Assembly (NCBI GenBank): GCA_031417395.1
Contig: JANOVM010000018.1
Location: 62,001 to 126,000 of the forward strand
Direction of reading: 5' to 3'
Length of the DNA stretch: 64,000 nt
Origin: JADKIH01 sp031417395
GTDB lineage: Bacteria; Bacteroidota; Bacteroidia; AKYH767-A; 2013-40CM-41-45
A model generated the notes under the pieces. That model saw only the letters and a program-made list of their open reading frames with translations, made no database searches and had not been told where the DNA came from. The position numbers and the translations under genes are program-made. Positions 1 through 8,653 of the stretch are shown one piece after another (position 1 is the first letter of the stretch; every line of letters starts with the position of its first letter).

Positions 1-232
1 CTTCAATTTTAGCTGCCGATCCTGCTCCGGCCTGAACAACTACTTCGTGACCATTGTTTACCAATAAAGCTACAGAATCAGGTACCAGGGGTAATCTGTT
101 CTCCTGGAAAGAAGTTTCTTTAGGAATTCCTATATATAAATGCTTATGCTTCTTTTTTATCTCAAGCATTGATTCTAAAGGCATCGCTGTTGATGCAGCA
201 AGCTTAGAAAATACAGTAGGTTTTTCAATCAT
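1..232 (-). CDS. ald: Alanine dehydrogenase, N-terminal part (runs off the window)
   Basis: Read on the minus strand from the ATG at 232, the translation begins MIEKPTVFSKLAAS and continues through GIPKETSFQENRLPLVP and NGHEVVVQAGAGSAAKIE. The GIPKE..ENR.PL.P pattern and the following V.V..GAG are the N-terminal substrate-binding signature of the alanine dehydrogenase / transhydrogenase alpha family. The enzyme interconverts L-alanine and pyruvate with NAD and is cytoplasmic. Only about 77 codons are present, so the NAD-binding domain and the end of the gene lie outside the window. The start overlaps the tsaE stop by 8 bp, which suggests co-translation. A transhydrogenase subunit is possible, but an ald gene directly after tsaE is the usual Bacteroidota arrangement. 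Confidence 0.85.
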   Translation of the reverse strand, partial: MIEKPTVFSKLAASTAMPLESMLEIKKKHKHLYIGIPKETSFQENRLPLVPDSVALLVNNGHEVVVQAGAGSAAKIE

Positions 233-665
233 AGGAAAAGGTAAAAATACGCTGTTGATCCTTTATTTCAATACTAATTTTTACATAAGGATGAGGCAAT
301 AAATTTAAAATTTTTTCCGGCCATTCCACCAAACAAAGTGACCCACTTTCAAAATATTCTTCACAACCTATTTCTATCGCTTCTTCTTCCTTTTTGATTC
401 TGTAAAAGTCAAAATGAAAGACCTTACCCCCTGTTTTATAATGATATTCATTTATCAACGAAAAAGTTGGGCTGCTGACATTTTCAGTAACACCAATCTC
501 ACGGCATATGTGTCTGATAAAAGTTGTCTTTCCGGCTCCCATTTCAGCAAAAAAGGCAAAAAATTTGCAATCCCCGGCAAAGATTAATAATTCCTTTGCC
601 AGTGTTCCCAAATCATTAAGATTACTAATTACCGTTTTATTCTCTTGAATCACGCTTATAATCAT
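225..665 (-). CDS. tsaE: tRNA threonylcarbamoyladenosine biosynthesis ATPase TsaE
   Basis: TsaE is the small ATPase that acts with TsaB, TsaC and TsaD to install t6A at position 37 of tRNAs reading ANN codons. The 146-residue product has the family's full length. A Walker A motif (MGAGKTTF) is near residue 42. It is followed by the diagnostic VSSPTFSLINEY, HFDFYRI and CLVEWPE motifs. The start lies inside the upstream ABC ATPase gene (29-bp overlap) and the stop overlaps the ald start, so the three genes look like one transcript. A GTG four codons downstream of the ATG is an alternative start that would shorten the overlap. Identification is secure from motif order alone. Confidence 0.95.
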   Translation of the reverse strand: MIISVIQENKTVISNLNDLGTLAKELLIFAGDCKFFAFFAEMGAGKTTFIRHICREIGVTENVSSPTFSLINEYHYKTGGKVFHFDFYRIKKEEEAIEIGCEEYFESGSLCLVEWPEKILNLLPHPYVKISIEIKDQQRIFTFSYD

Positions 666-1272
666 CTATTTTTATTTCTGCCTCACAAAAGAAATACTCC
701 GCCTTATTCTGATTGGAAGCAACAATTACTGTTCTGTCTTTTGCGAATTCATCAATGATTTGCTTATACCAATCAATGCCATGATTATCCAGATTAGAAC
801 ACGGTTCATCGAGTAACAACAATGGTGTATTGCTAAAAAGTGCAAGCGCTAACTTTACCCTTTGCTTCATTCCTGAAGAATAAAATTTAAAGGATTGACC
901 GGCCTTATCAGAAAGCCCGGTCATATCGATAATCTCTTTTTCCGTTAACCCATTTACAGTAGATTTAAATTTGAAATGGAACCGAACAATCTCCTTAAGT
1001 GTAAATTCTTCTATCAATTCAAGGTAGGGAGCGGCAAGTGAAGTATAATTAAATATTTCATCCGGTAAAATAGATTTGCCTTCGTATTCAAAAGCAACAG
1101 TCCCTTCGTTCGGCATTACAGAACCCGCTATTACCTGGAGAAGTGTGGATTTACCTGAACCATTTGGTCCAAGTATTACTGATTTTTGACCTGGCATAAA
1201 GGCAATGGTTGCTTTTCGAAAAATCCATTCCCGGTAATATTTTTTACCTGTGCTGTTCAGTGAAATTTTCAC
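637..1272 (-). CDS. ABC transporter ATP-binding protein (orphan ATPase)
   Basis: A 211-residue single nucleotide-binding domain. Walker A is GPNGSGKST near residues 35-43, the signature is YSSGMKQRVKLALAL, and Walker B is LLLLDEP with a following SNLD D-loop. The short domain resembles CcmA-like and multidrug-type ATPases. No permease gene is adjacent: it sits between lpxA and tsaE, a place where Bacteroidota commonly keep such an ATPase. The substrate is therefore unknown, and a link to lipid A precursors or envelope work is only suggested by position. It is 5 bp downstream of lpxA and overlaps tsaE by 29 bp. Confidence 0.85.
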   Translation of the reverse strand: MKISLNSTGKKYYREWIFRKATIAFMPGQKSVILGPNGSGKSTLLQVIAGSVMPNEGTVAFEYEGKSILPDEIFNYTSLAAPYLELIEEFTLKEIVRFHFKFKSTVNGLTEKEIIDMTGLSDKAGQSFKFYSSGMKQRVKLALALFSNTPLLLLDEPCSNLDNHGIDWYKQIIDEFAKDRTVIVASNQNKAEYFFCEAEIKIDDYKRDSRE

Positions 1273-1277
1273 AATTT

Positions 1278-2084
1278 CTATTCTTCATCTTGGCTATACC
1301 CCTTCATCAGGCCTCGGGTTGATTTTCGAATAAAGGAGAGTATAATATCTTTTGTTTCCGATGCCTTAATTTCTTTTTCAACCATTTCAACAGCATGTGA
1401 ACTACTCAAACGCCTCACAAAAATAATACGATATATATCCTGAATCTCCGCAATTTTTTCAGCTGAAAATCCTCTTCTCCTTAATCCGACGGAATTAATT
1501 CCAACATAGGATAAAGGATCGTGAGCTGCTTTTACATATGGTGGAACGTCCTTTCGTACCAAAGAACCACCGGATATCATAACATGAGCTCCTATCTGTA
1601 CAAATTGATGAATTGCCGACAATCCTCCAATGATAGCATAATCATCTATGGAAATATGACCGGCGAGTGTGGCTCCATTGGCCAGAATACAATGATCTCC
1701 TATAACACAATCATGAGCAATATGAACATATGCCATTAAAAGGTTATTTTTTCCAATCACGGTTTTTCCTAATGCTTTAGTGCCACGATTTATTGTAACA
1801 AACTCCCGAATTGTAGTGTCATTCCCAATTTCGGCTGTAGTTCTTTCACCTTCAAACTTTAAGTCCTGGGGTACGGCTGAAATAACCGCTCCGGGAAAAA
1901 TCCTGCAGTTTTTTCCAATCCTTGCTCCGGGAAAAATAGTCACATTGCTTCCAATCCAGGTATTATCGCCGATAATCACATTATCATGAATCATGGTAAA
2001 TGGGTCGACAGTAACATTTTTCCCTAAGATAGCACCGGGATGTATACTGACTAAATTTTGATTCATGGTTTCAAGTAACGACAT
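1278..2084 (-). CDS. lpxA: UDP-N-acetylglucosamine O-acyltransferase LpxA
   Basis: Catalyses the first step of lipid A synthesis, moving a 3-hydroxyacyl chain from ACP to the 3-OH of UDP-GlcNAc in the cytoplasm. The 268-residue product has a long run of left-handed beta-helix hexapeptides (IGDNTWIGSNVTIFPGARIG and similar). The catalytic histidine lies in HIAHDC (His124), and a C-terminal helical domain follows from about residue 195. A second Met at residue 7 (MNQNLVSIHPGA) fits the usual LpxA N-terminus better than the first, so the start may be six codons downstream. The gene begins 7 bp after the lpxC-fabZ stop, in the same operon as its substrate-supplying partners. Confidence 0.96.
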   Translation of the reverse strand: MSLLETMNQNLVSIHPGAILGKNVTVDPFTMIHDNVIIGDNTWIGSNVTIFPGARIGKNCRIFPGAVISAVPQDLKFEGERTTAEIGNDTTIREFVTINRGTKALGKTVIGKNNLLMAYVHIAHDCVIGDHCILANGATLAGHISIDDYAIIGGLSAIHQFVQIGAHVMISGGSLVRKDVPPYVKAAHDPLSYVGINSVGLRRRGFSAEKIAEIQDIYRIIFVRRLSSSHAVEMVEKEIKASETKDIILSFIRKSTRGLMKGYSQDEE

Positions 2085-2091
2085 TTTTTCA

Positions 2092-3558
2092 TTATTTCTT
2101 AATAATTTGAGCCATCATTTCTGATTCCATTACCACTTTATTCCCGACATAGGCTTTGCCTCTCATATGACAAATTCCTCTGCGTATAGGAGAAATAAGT
2201 TCGAGGTGAAATAAAATAGTATCTCCGGGTATTACCATTTCCCTGAACTTTGTATTATCAATTTTCATAAAATAGGTCAGATAATTTTCGGGATCCGGAA
2301 CAGTATTCAATACAAGGATACCGCCCGTTTGAGCCATCGCTTCAACTTGTATGACTCCCGGAAATACTGGTGCTCCCGGGAAATGACCGGGAAAAAACCA
2401 TTCATTCATTGTTACGTTTTTTACTCCTACCACATGCTTGTCACTCAATTCAAGTATTTTATCAATGAAGAGAAATGGAGGCCTGTGAGGTAATAAATTC
2501 ATTATGGCATTTACGTCCATAAGAGGTTTGGCTGTTGGATTGTATTGGGGAATCTTCTCCTTGAACCTATCCCGCTTCATCAATTCCTTTATTTTCCTGG
2601 CAAACTCCACATTGGCTACATGACCCGGTCTGGCAGCAAGAATATGACCTTTTAGTGGTGCACCTACTAAAGCAAGATCCCCCACTATATCGAGTAATTT
2701 ATGTCTTGCGGGCTCGTTTTGAAATCGGAGCTTTGCATTATTCAAAAAACCCCGCTCTGCTGTTACCTTCGGCTTATTAAAAACCTTGGCAAGATAATCC
2801 AGTTTCTCCTGAGAAACGGGACGATCAATAACTACAATTGCATTGTTAATATCACCGCCCTTAATTAGATTATGCTCCAGAAGCATTTCCAGTTCATGAA
2901 GAAAACAAAAGGTGCGAGAATCGCTTACTTCTGATTTAAATTCCTTAATGTTATAAAGCGTAGCATGCTGTGTTCCCAAAAGATCACTGTTATAATCTAC
3001 CATAACCGTTATTCGAAAATCTTCGCTGGGAACAGCGAGCATTTCTGTTTTTCTATTCGGGTCTTCGTAAGTTATGTTTTCGCTGAGGTAGTAGTATAGT
3101 CTTTCTTCTTTTTGCTTTACTATTCCATTTTTGTCAAGTGTATCAATAAAAGGTCTGGAGCTTCCATCCATTATGGGAACCTCAGGACCATCAATCTCCA
3201 TTAGTACATTATCGATTTCCAATCCGGCCAAAGCAGCCAAAACATGCTCTATGGTGCTTATTTTAGCGCCATTCTTCCCAATGGTAGTGCCTCTGTCTGT
3301 ATCAATAACATTATCTACATCTGCTTCTACGATGGGTTGACCCGGTAAATCAATTCTTTGGAACTTGTAACCAAAATTTTCAGGAGCAGGCTTGAAAGTC
3401 AAATTTACAACAACACCTGTGTGAAGGCCAACACCTGAAATAGTAACAGGTTTTTCAATGGTACATTGCATGACCATCTTTGTTTCATTTGAAACAGTTT
3501 CTTCAGCTTTTTTTTCAGTCTTCAATGATGGCTCAATAATAATTTGGTTTTCAATCAT
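2092..3558 (-). CDS. lpxC-fabZ: Bifunctional LpxC deacetylase / FabZ dehydratase fusion
   Basis: A 488-residue fusion of two consecutive pathway enzymes. Residues about 28-330 are the zinc-dependent UDP-3-O-acyl-GlcNAc deacetylase LpxC. Expected zinc ligands are His105 (STIEHVLAAL), His286 and Asp290 (ARHKLLD), with the general-acid His313 in GHVANVEF. Residues about 345-488 are the hydroxyacyl-ACP dehydratase FabZ, with LPHRPPFLFID (His358), FFPGHFPG and the catalytic Glu406 in QVEAMAQ. The fusion is a known trait of Bacteroidota. Residues 1-27 form a charged extension absent from typical LpxC proteins. Met28 (MVMQCTIEKPVTISGVGLH), at 3477, is a good alternative start, but neither site has a clear ribosome-binding site. 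Confidence 0.97.
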   Translation of the reverse strand: MIENQIIIEPSLKTEKKAEETVSNETKMVMQCTIEKPVTISGVGLHTGVVVNLTFKPAPENFGYKFQRIDLPGQPIVEADVDNVIDTDRGTTIGKNGAKISTIEHVLAALAGLEIDNVLMEIDGPEVPIMDGSSRPFIDTLDKNGIVKQKEERLYYYLSENITYEDPNRKTEMLAVPSEDFRITVMVDYNSDLLGTQHATLYNIKEFKSEVSDSRTFCFLHELEMLLEHNLIKGGDINNAIVVIDRPVSQEKLDYLAKVFNKPKVTAERGFLNNAKLRFQNEPARHKLLDIVGDLALVGAPLKGHILAARPGHVANVEFARKIKELMKRDRFKEKIPQYNPTAKPLMDVNAIMNLLPHRPPFLFIDKILELSDKHVVGVKNVTMNEWFFPGHFPGAPVFPGVIQVEAMAQTGGILVLNTVPDPENYLTYFMKIDNTKFREMVIPGDTILFHLELISPIRRGICHMRGKAYVGNKVVMESEMMAQIIKK

Positions 3559-3716
3559 TTTAATGAAATTATTGAATTTAAATCTACTCTTACGCTAACA
3601 AATGACGTCAAAAATAAAAATAAATAAATAATCAGCTAATTATTCATGAAAATCAATTGAATAATCTGAGCAAATTCACTAAAAATAAAAGAGTTATAAA
3701 GATAGAAAAAAAAGGC

Positions 3717-4760
3717 TCATGATGGAATTTGACGTAATTCAATTATGGTCTGTTCCAATTCTTTTATTTTCTTTTCTAAAGCAGGCAATTTTCTGTATAC
3801 AACATAGCTGCGTTTATAATCACCAATGTTAAAAGCAGGAGAACCCTGAACTATTTCACCAATTGTTACAATACTGTTTCCTATACCCGATTGAGCGGCA
3901 ATTTTTACCTTATCTGCTATTGTAATATGCCCAACAATTCCAACCTGACCACCAATCATACAATCCCGGCCGATTTTTGTTGAACCTGCTATTCCGGTTT
4001 GAGCAGCTATTACAGTATTCTCACCAATTTCAACATTATGAGCTACCTGAATTAGGTTGTCGAGCTTTACACCTTTCCGAATGATAGTTGATCCAAGAGT
4101 AGCACGGTCAACTGCAGTATTGGCTCCAATTTCAACATGATCCTCAATAATTACATTTCCAATTTGCGCTACCTTTTTATACTCATTGGAACTGTTAGGC
4201 ATAAAACCAAATCCATCAGCACCAATAACAGCACCTGTATGGAAGGTACAATCACTTCCAATAATGCAATCCGAATAAATTCTTACTCCCGCAAAAAGAG
4301 ATGTATTGTCACCTATTGTAACATTATCACCCAGGTAAACCTGAGGATAAATTTTTACATTATTGCCAATCTTTACATTTGAACCTATATAAGCAAAAGC
4401 ACCAACATAACAGTTCTCCCCAAGAACAGCTGTTGGGGAAATAAAAGAAGGTTGTTCTATTCCTTTTTTATCGAGTTGAATCTTGTTATAAATTTCCAAC
4501 AAGTGCATAAAACTCTGATAGGCATTTTCAACTCTAATTAGTGTTGCTTTAACTGGTTGCTCTGCAACAAAAGTCTTGTCAACAATTACAATAGAAGCAT
4601 TGGTAGAATATATGTAAGGCGTATATTTGGGGTTTGATAAAAAGCTAAGCGATTTGCTAACCCCTTCTTCGATTTTACTTAACTTGTTTACTTTCGCATT
4701 TAAATCACCTTCAATGATTCCTTGAAGAAGTTCACCGATTTGTTTGGCTGTAAATTCCAT
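3717..4760 (-). CDS. lpxD: UDP-3-O-acylglucosamine N-acyltransferase LpxD
   Basis: Catalyses the third step of lipid A synthesis, N-acylating UDP-3-O-acylglucosamine. The 347-residue protein has the typical N-terminal uridine-binding domain (MEFTAKQIGELLQG, FLSNPKYTPY). A hexapeptide-repeat left-handed helix spans about residues 105-310, with the catalytic His241 in QVAHNVEIGENTV, and a C-terminal helix ends the protein. It starts the lipid A block; 158 bp of AT-rich, apparently non-coding DNA separate it from lpxC-fabZ, so a second promoter there is possible. Length and motif placement match the family. Confidence 0.96.
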   Translation of the reverse strand: MEFTAKQIGELLQGIIEGDLNAKVNKLSKIEEGVSKSLSFLSNPKYTPYIYSTNASIVIVDKTFVAEQPVKATLIRVENAYQSFMHLLEIYNKIQLDKKGIEQPSFISPTAVLGENCYVGAFAYIGSNVKIGNNVKIYPQVYLGDNVTIGDNTSLFAGVRIYSDCIIGSDCTFHTGAVIGADGFGFMPNSSNEYKKVAQIGNVIIEDHVEIGANTAVDRATLGSTIIRKGVKLDNLIQVAHNVEIGENTVIAAQTGIAGSTKIGRDCMIGGQVGIVGHITIADKVKIAAQSGIGNSIVTIGEIVQGSPAFNIGDYKRSYVVYRKLPALEKKIKELEQTIIELRQIPS

Positions 4761-4815
4761 AGAGGATGTTTTTCGAGAGTTGCGAATGTACCACTTTTTC
4801 TTATTACAGGCAATT

Positions 4816-4823
4816 CAAAATTA
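4816..4823 (-). promoter_or_regulatory. Candidate -7 promoter element of lpxD
   Basis: The minus strand reads TAATTTTG here, an exact match to the Bacteroidota -7 consensus TAnnTTTG. It lies 55 bp upstream of the lpxD ATG. No TTTG is visible at the expected -33 distance, so support rests on one element. Confidence 0.4.
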
Positions 4824-4917
4824 GCTCATTAAATGGCTTTATTTGAAGTAATTTGCAAGAATAAACGGAAATAGAACAATTCATAATATGTTTTGTTATT
4901 TCTAACGAAAATAAGAA

Positions 4918-6177
4918 CTAATTATTGCTTAATTCAGGAAAACACAAATAATACTTTTCAACCGGCTTACTTAGAACTTTTATATTGAGTGTATCCGCAG
5001 CTTCTGCAATATCGCACATTTTTCCATCCGGATACAGAATATTGATCTTATCGCTTTCTGAATTATAGGCATTATTGATAAGTTTACCTGAAAGGAGATA
5101 ATATTCAACTTCCTTATCTGTAAGACTGAGCATTTTTTTTAATTTCTCTTTTACTTCAGATAAATAATCGCTTCCAAAAGGCTTGTCCTGAATTAACACT
5201 TTAAATAATCGACGGTTAACCAAACGCTTACATAGATCGCTTAAAATTTTATCCGAATCACTCATCCATACTTTAACAGCAACACTGATATCACTATCGT
5301 CAATGGCCGCAAAATCATCGAGTAGTTTCGCATTAGTGGAAAAATCGGCTAATGAATAATCATGCGATAAAAAGTTATTTAAAGCAGGAGAAGAAAACAA
5401 TTGCTTTCCTAAACGAACAAGTTCTTTTGCTCTTCGCAAAATATTAATTAATAAATTTTCTGCACTCACTACAGTTTTATGAAGGTAAACCTGCCAATAC
5501 ATAAGCCTTCTGGCTATAATAAATTTTTCAATGGAATAAATTCCTTTCGACTCTATCACTAATTGATCATCCCTTATATCGAGCATTTTGATTATTCTCT
5601 CACTGCTAATTACACCTTCTGAAACACCGGTAAAAAAGCTGTCCCTGTTCAAATAATCAAGTCTGTCCATATCAAGCTGACCGGAAACAAGCTGATGAAG
5701 AAACTTTTTGGTATACCGATCCCTGAAAATATTAATAGCTAATGTCAGCTTTCCCTGAAAATCAGAATTTAGTCTGTCCATAAAAAACTCAGAAAGCCGC
5801 TCGTGTTTTACAGAACTCAGCAAACTCTCCTCAAGTGTATGGGAAAACGGACCATGTCCTATATCATGAAGTAAAATAGCTATAATTACTGCTTCCGACT
5901 CTTCCTCAAGAATATTATGACCTTTTCTTCTCAATACCTCAATAGCTTGAGTCATCAGGTACATTGACCCCAAAGCATGGTGGAAACGAGTGTGGTGAGC
6001 TCCCGGATAAACCAAATGCGTTAATCCTAATTGACGTATACGCCTTAGCCTTTGAAAATAAGGATGTTCAATTAACTGAAAAACAGTCTCAGAAGTAATC
6101 TGAATAAAACCGTAAATAGGATCGTTTATGATCTTAAACTTATTTGAATTCACAAAAGGGATTTTACGTGTATGCAA
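4918..6177 (-). CDS. HD-domain phosphohydrolase (dGTPase/SAMHD1-like)
   Basis: A 419-residue cytoplasmic HD-superfamily hydrolase. The metal-binding residues are visible: His66 in HHTRFHHALG, the His104-Asp105 pair in ILLHDIGHGPFSH, and a downstream Asp in QLDMDRLDYLNRD. This motif set is shared by dNTP triphosphohydrolases and SAMHD1-like proteins, but the true substrate of the bacterial members next to lpxD is not established. The protein starts MHTRKIPFVNSNKFKIINDPIYGFI, as related proteins do. It stands upstream of lpxD in the same direction, 157 bp away, and is divergent from porX. Confidence 0.88.
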   Translation of the reverse strand: MHTRKIPFVNSNKFKIINDPIYGFIQITSETVFQLIEHPYFQRLRRIRQLGLTHLVYPGAHHTRFHHALGSMYLMTQAIEVLRRKGHNILEEESEAVIIAILLHDIGHGPFSHTLEESLLSSVKHERLSEFFMDRLNSDFQGKLTLAINIFRDRYTKKFLHQLVSGQLDMDRLDYLNRDSFFTGVSEGVISSERIIKMLDIRDDQLVIESKGIYSIEKFIIARRLMYWQVYLHKTVVSAENLLINILRRAKELVRLGKQLFSSPALNNFLSHDYSLADFSTNAKLLDDFAAIDDSDISVAVKVWMSDSDKILSDLCKRLVNRRLFKVLIQDKPFGSDYLSEVKEKLKKMLSLTDKEVEYYLLSGKLINNAYNSESDKINILYPDGKMCDIAEAADTLNIKVLSKPVEKYYLCFPELSNN

Positions 6178-6188
6178 ATATCAACAAA

Positions 6189-6196
6189 CAAACTTA
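6189..6196 (-). promoter_or_regulatory. Candidate -7 promoter element of the HD hydrolase
   Basis: The minus strand reads TAAGTTTG, matching TAnnTTTG. The last base of the box is only 11 nt from the ATG at 6177, so the mRNA leader would be a few nucleotides long. Confidence 0.45.
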
Positions 6197-6373
6197 TTTA
6201 TGCTTTGTTTTTTTTTAAGGCAATAAAGTGTAATTCATGCCGTTTTAGGGTATATAACTACTCCTTCCCCTCCATTTTCAAAATTACTTTACTAAATAAC
6301 AAATAAATAATATATGAATCGAAACAACTTTGTTAAATTTGAGAACTCCGTTAAAAACATTGAAACAGAAGTT

Positions 6374-7933
6374 ATGGATAAACTCAATATACTTTGGGCA
6401 GATGATGAAATTGATCTTTTAAAACCGCATATTTTATTTTTACGGGACAAAGGTTATGATGTATCAACTGTGAGTAATGGTGAAGATGCTCTTGAATTGA
6501 TTTCAAAAACAAATTTTGATATTGTTTTTTTAGATGAAAACATGCCGGGATTATCCGGCCTGGAAACACTGGCAAAAATCAAAAACATCAAGCCGGAAAT
6601 TCCTATTGTCATGATCACAAAAAGCGAAGAAGAAAGCATCATGGAACAGGCTATTGGAAGTAAGATTGCCGATTACCTGATAAAACCTGTTAACCCTAAT
6701 CAAATATTACTTTCAATTAAAAAAAATCTTGAAAATAAAAGATTGATTAGCGAGAAAACTGCATCGAACTATCAAAGTGAATTCCGGAATATTGGAATGA
6801 CTCTTAGTGATAAATTAAGCTGGAAACAGTGGGTAGATGTTTATAGAAAACTTGTGTTCTGGGAGCTGGAATTGAAACAATCGGCCGATGAAAGCATGTA
6901 TGAAATTCTAACAGCTCAGAAAAGTGAAGCGAACACTATTTTTTCAAAATACATTGAAAACAATTACCTCGGATGGCTAAAAAGCCCCGAGAATCCTGCC
7001 ATCCCGGTTATGTCGCATCAACTAATGAAGAAAAAAATTCTTCCTTTTGTCGACGCCTCTTCCGAACCGGTATTTATGATTCTCATTGATAATCTTCGGT
7101 ATGATCAATGGAAAATCATTCAGCCGCTTATCAATGAATATTTTCGGGTTCTTGAAGATGAAGTATATTTAAGCATTCTCCCTACAGCAACGCAGTATTG
7201 CCGCAATGCAATTTTTGCAGGACTTATGCCTGCAGAAATTGAAGCCCGTTTTCCAAACCTATGGCTGAATGATGAAGAAGAAGGAGGAAAAAATCTTCAC
7301 GAAGAAGATTTTTTAAATGATACGCTAAAACGATTCAGGAAAGAATATAAATGTTCTTATACAAAGATCACCAACTATAACGATGGTAAAACGATGGTTG
7401 ATAATCTTTCCAATCTTTTACAAAACAAACTGAATGTTATCGTTTACAACTTTGTTGATATGCTTTCACATGCACGAACTGAAATGGAAATGATACGGGA
7501 ACTCGCAGACGATGAAGCTGCTTATCGTTCACTCACGCTTTCCTGGTTTGAGCATTCTCATCTTTTTGAAGCTTTAAAGAAAATGGCAGAAAAAAAGGTA
7601 AAGCTTATTATCACAACTGATCACGGAACAATTCGGGTTAAAGAACCAACAAAACTCGTTGGAGATCGCACCGTCAATACGAACTTGCGCTACAAACAGG
7701 GTCGTAACATGAATTATGACAAAAAAGAGGTTTTTGAAGTTAAAAACCCTGCTGATGCAATGCTTCCGCGACAACATCTCTCACAAACATTTGTATTCGC
7801 CAAGCAGGATAATTTTTTTGCTTACCCTAATAATTACAATTATTATGTAACTTATTATAAAAACACTTTGCAACATGGAGGTATTTCTTTGGAAGAAATG
7901 ATTATACCTTTTATTACATTAAGTGTTAAATAA
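6374..7933 (+). CDS. porX: PorX-type response regulator with PglZ phosphatase domain
   Basis: PorX is the response regulator that, with the sensor PorY, controls type IX secretion genes in Bacteroidota. The N-terminal receiver domain (about residues 1-125 from this start) has the acidic pair in ILWADDEIDLLKPHI, the phospho-acceptor Asp54 in VFLDENMPG and the conserved Lys in YLIKPVNP. Residues about 200-519 form a PglZ/alkaline-phosphatase-fold domain (MILIDNLRYDQW, NFVDMLSHART, ITTDHGTIRV). An in-frame ATG at 6314 would add 20 residues. I prefer 6374 because MDKLNILWADDE matches the family's N-terminus and gives 519 residues, close to the usual length. A TAAATTTG box at 6334-6341 supports this. 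No other porin or secretion genes are nearby. Confidence 0.9.
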   Translation: MDKLNILWADDEIDLLKPHILFLRDKGYDVSTVSNGEDALELISKTNFDIVFLDENMPGLSGLETLAKIKNIKPEIPIVMITKSEEESIMEQAIGSKIADYLIKPVNPNQILLSIKKNLENKRLISEKTASNYQSEFRNIGMTLSDKLSWKQWVDVYRKLVFWELELKQSADESMYEILTAQKSEANTIFSKYIENNYLGWLKSPENPAIPVMSHQLMKKKILPFVDASSEPVFMILIDNLRYDQWKIIQPLINEYFRVLEDEVYLSILPTATQYCRNAIFAGLMPAEIEARFPNLWLNDEEEGGKNLHEEDFLNDTLKRFRKEYKCSYTKITNYNDGKTMVDNLSNLLQNKLNVIVYNFVDMLSHARTEMEMIRELADDEAAYRSLTLSWFEHSHLFEALKKMAEKKVKLIITTDHGTIRVKEPTKLVGDRTVNTNLRYKQGRNMNYDKKEVFEVKNPADAMLPRQHLSQTFVFAKQDNFFAYPNNYNYYVTYYKNTLQHGGISLEEMIIPFITLSVK

Positions 7934-8098
7934 GATGTCATTTTTTGACCTAGCCCGGGAAGTAAGTGGGGAATAGTTTTCTGAATTTTTTATGAAGTTT
8001 TAAATTCATTATGCCTTCATAGGCTTTGAATACTTTTGTTCCATCAATAATGGCAATATAGTTGCTAACTTAAGTTTAAATTAAACGGTAAATATTAT

Positions 8099-8106
8099 TA
8101 GTTTTG
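8099..8106 (+). promoter_or_regulatory. Candidate -7 element for the DUF1573 gene array
   Basis: TAGTTTTG, an exact TAnnTTTG match, lies 18 nt before the ATG at 8125. No convincing -33 TTTG is present, although a TTTA sits 20 bp upstream. It would drive the three-gene DUF1573 cluster that ends at the hairpin at 9632. Confidence 0.4.
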
Positions 8107-8124
8107 GGAACAAATAATCAAATT

Positions 8125-8628
8125 ATGAAAGCTACAAAATACCTTATTGCCTCTGCATTTATTTTCTTCCTTTCTTTTAAAGGATTCGCTCAAGATACAC
8201 CTGCCGAAAAAGTACAGGTAGTTAATGAGAATCAAAAGGAAAATCCTAATGCTCCTGAAATTGCTTTTGAAAACGAAATTCATGATTACGGCACTATTAA
8301 ACAAGGAGCCAATGGTACTTGTGAATTCAAATTCAAAAATACCGGAAAAGATCCATTGGTTATTTCGAATGCCAGAGGAAGTTGTGGTTGTACCGTTCCA
8401 ACATGGCCTAAAGAACCAATTATGAAAGGCGAGACAGGTATAATTAAAGTTAATTATGATACAAAGCGGGTTGGCGCTTTTACCAAAACTGTAACACTAA
8501 ACTCTAATGCTAAAACAGATACCAAGGTTCTTACCATAAAAGGTGTTGTTGAAGCTTCAGAAGAAAATAACGAACAGGCAATGCCTTTAAAAAAATCGAC
8601 TGGTTTGCCTTTCGAAAATAACAAATAA
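8125..8628 (+). CDS. Secreted DUF1573 protein, copy 1
   Basis: First of three tandem paralogues. A clear Sec signal peptide (MKATKYLIASAFIFFLSFKGFAQ) leads into one DUF1573 domain, an immunoglobulin-like beta-sandwich. It reads from about residue 45, FENEIHDYGTIKQG, through NARGSCGCTVPTWPKEPI to a final K.VLTIKG.V strand. The two cysteines in GSCGCT could form a disulfide or bind metal. Function is unknown; the family is abundant in Bacteroidota exported proteins. A TTG 21 bp upstream would add seven residues ahead of the signal peptide and is less likely. The C-terminal tail is polar and probably unstructured. Confidence 0.85.
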   Translation: MKATKYLIASAFIFFLSFKGFAQDTPAEKVQVVNENQKENPNAPEIAFENEIHDYGTIKQGANGTCEFKFKNTGKDPLVISNARGSCGCTVPTWPKEPIMKGETGIIKVNYDTKRVGAFTKTVTLNSNAKTDTKVLTIKGVVEASEENNEQAMPLKKSTGLPFENNK

Positions 8629-8653
8629 ATTAAAAATATAAATTAATCTAGAT

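Noticed and set aside
8104..8124. A TTG start seven codons upstream of the first DUF1573 gene
   Set aside because: It lies within the promoter box at 8099-8106 and would put polar residues before a perfect signal peptide.
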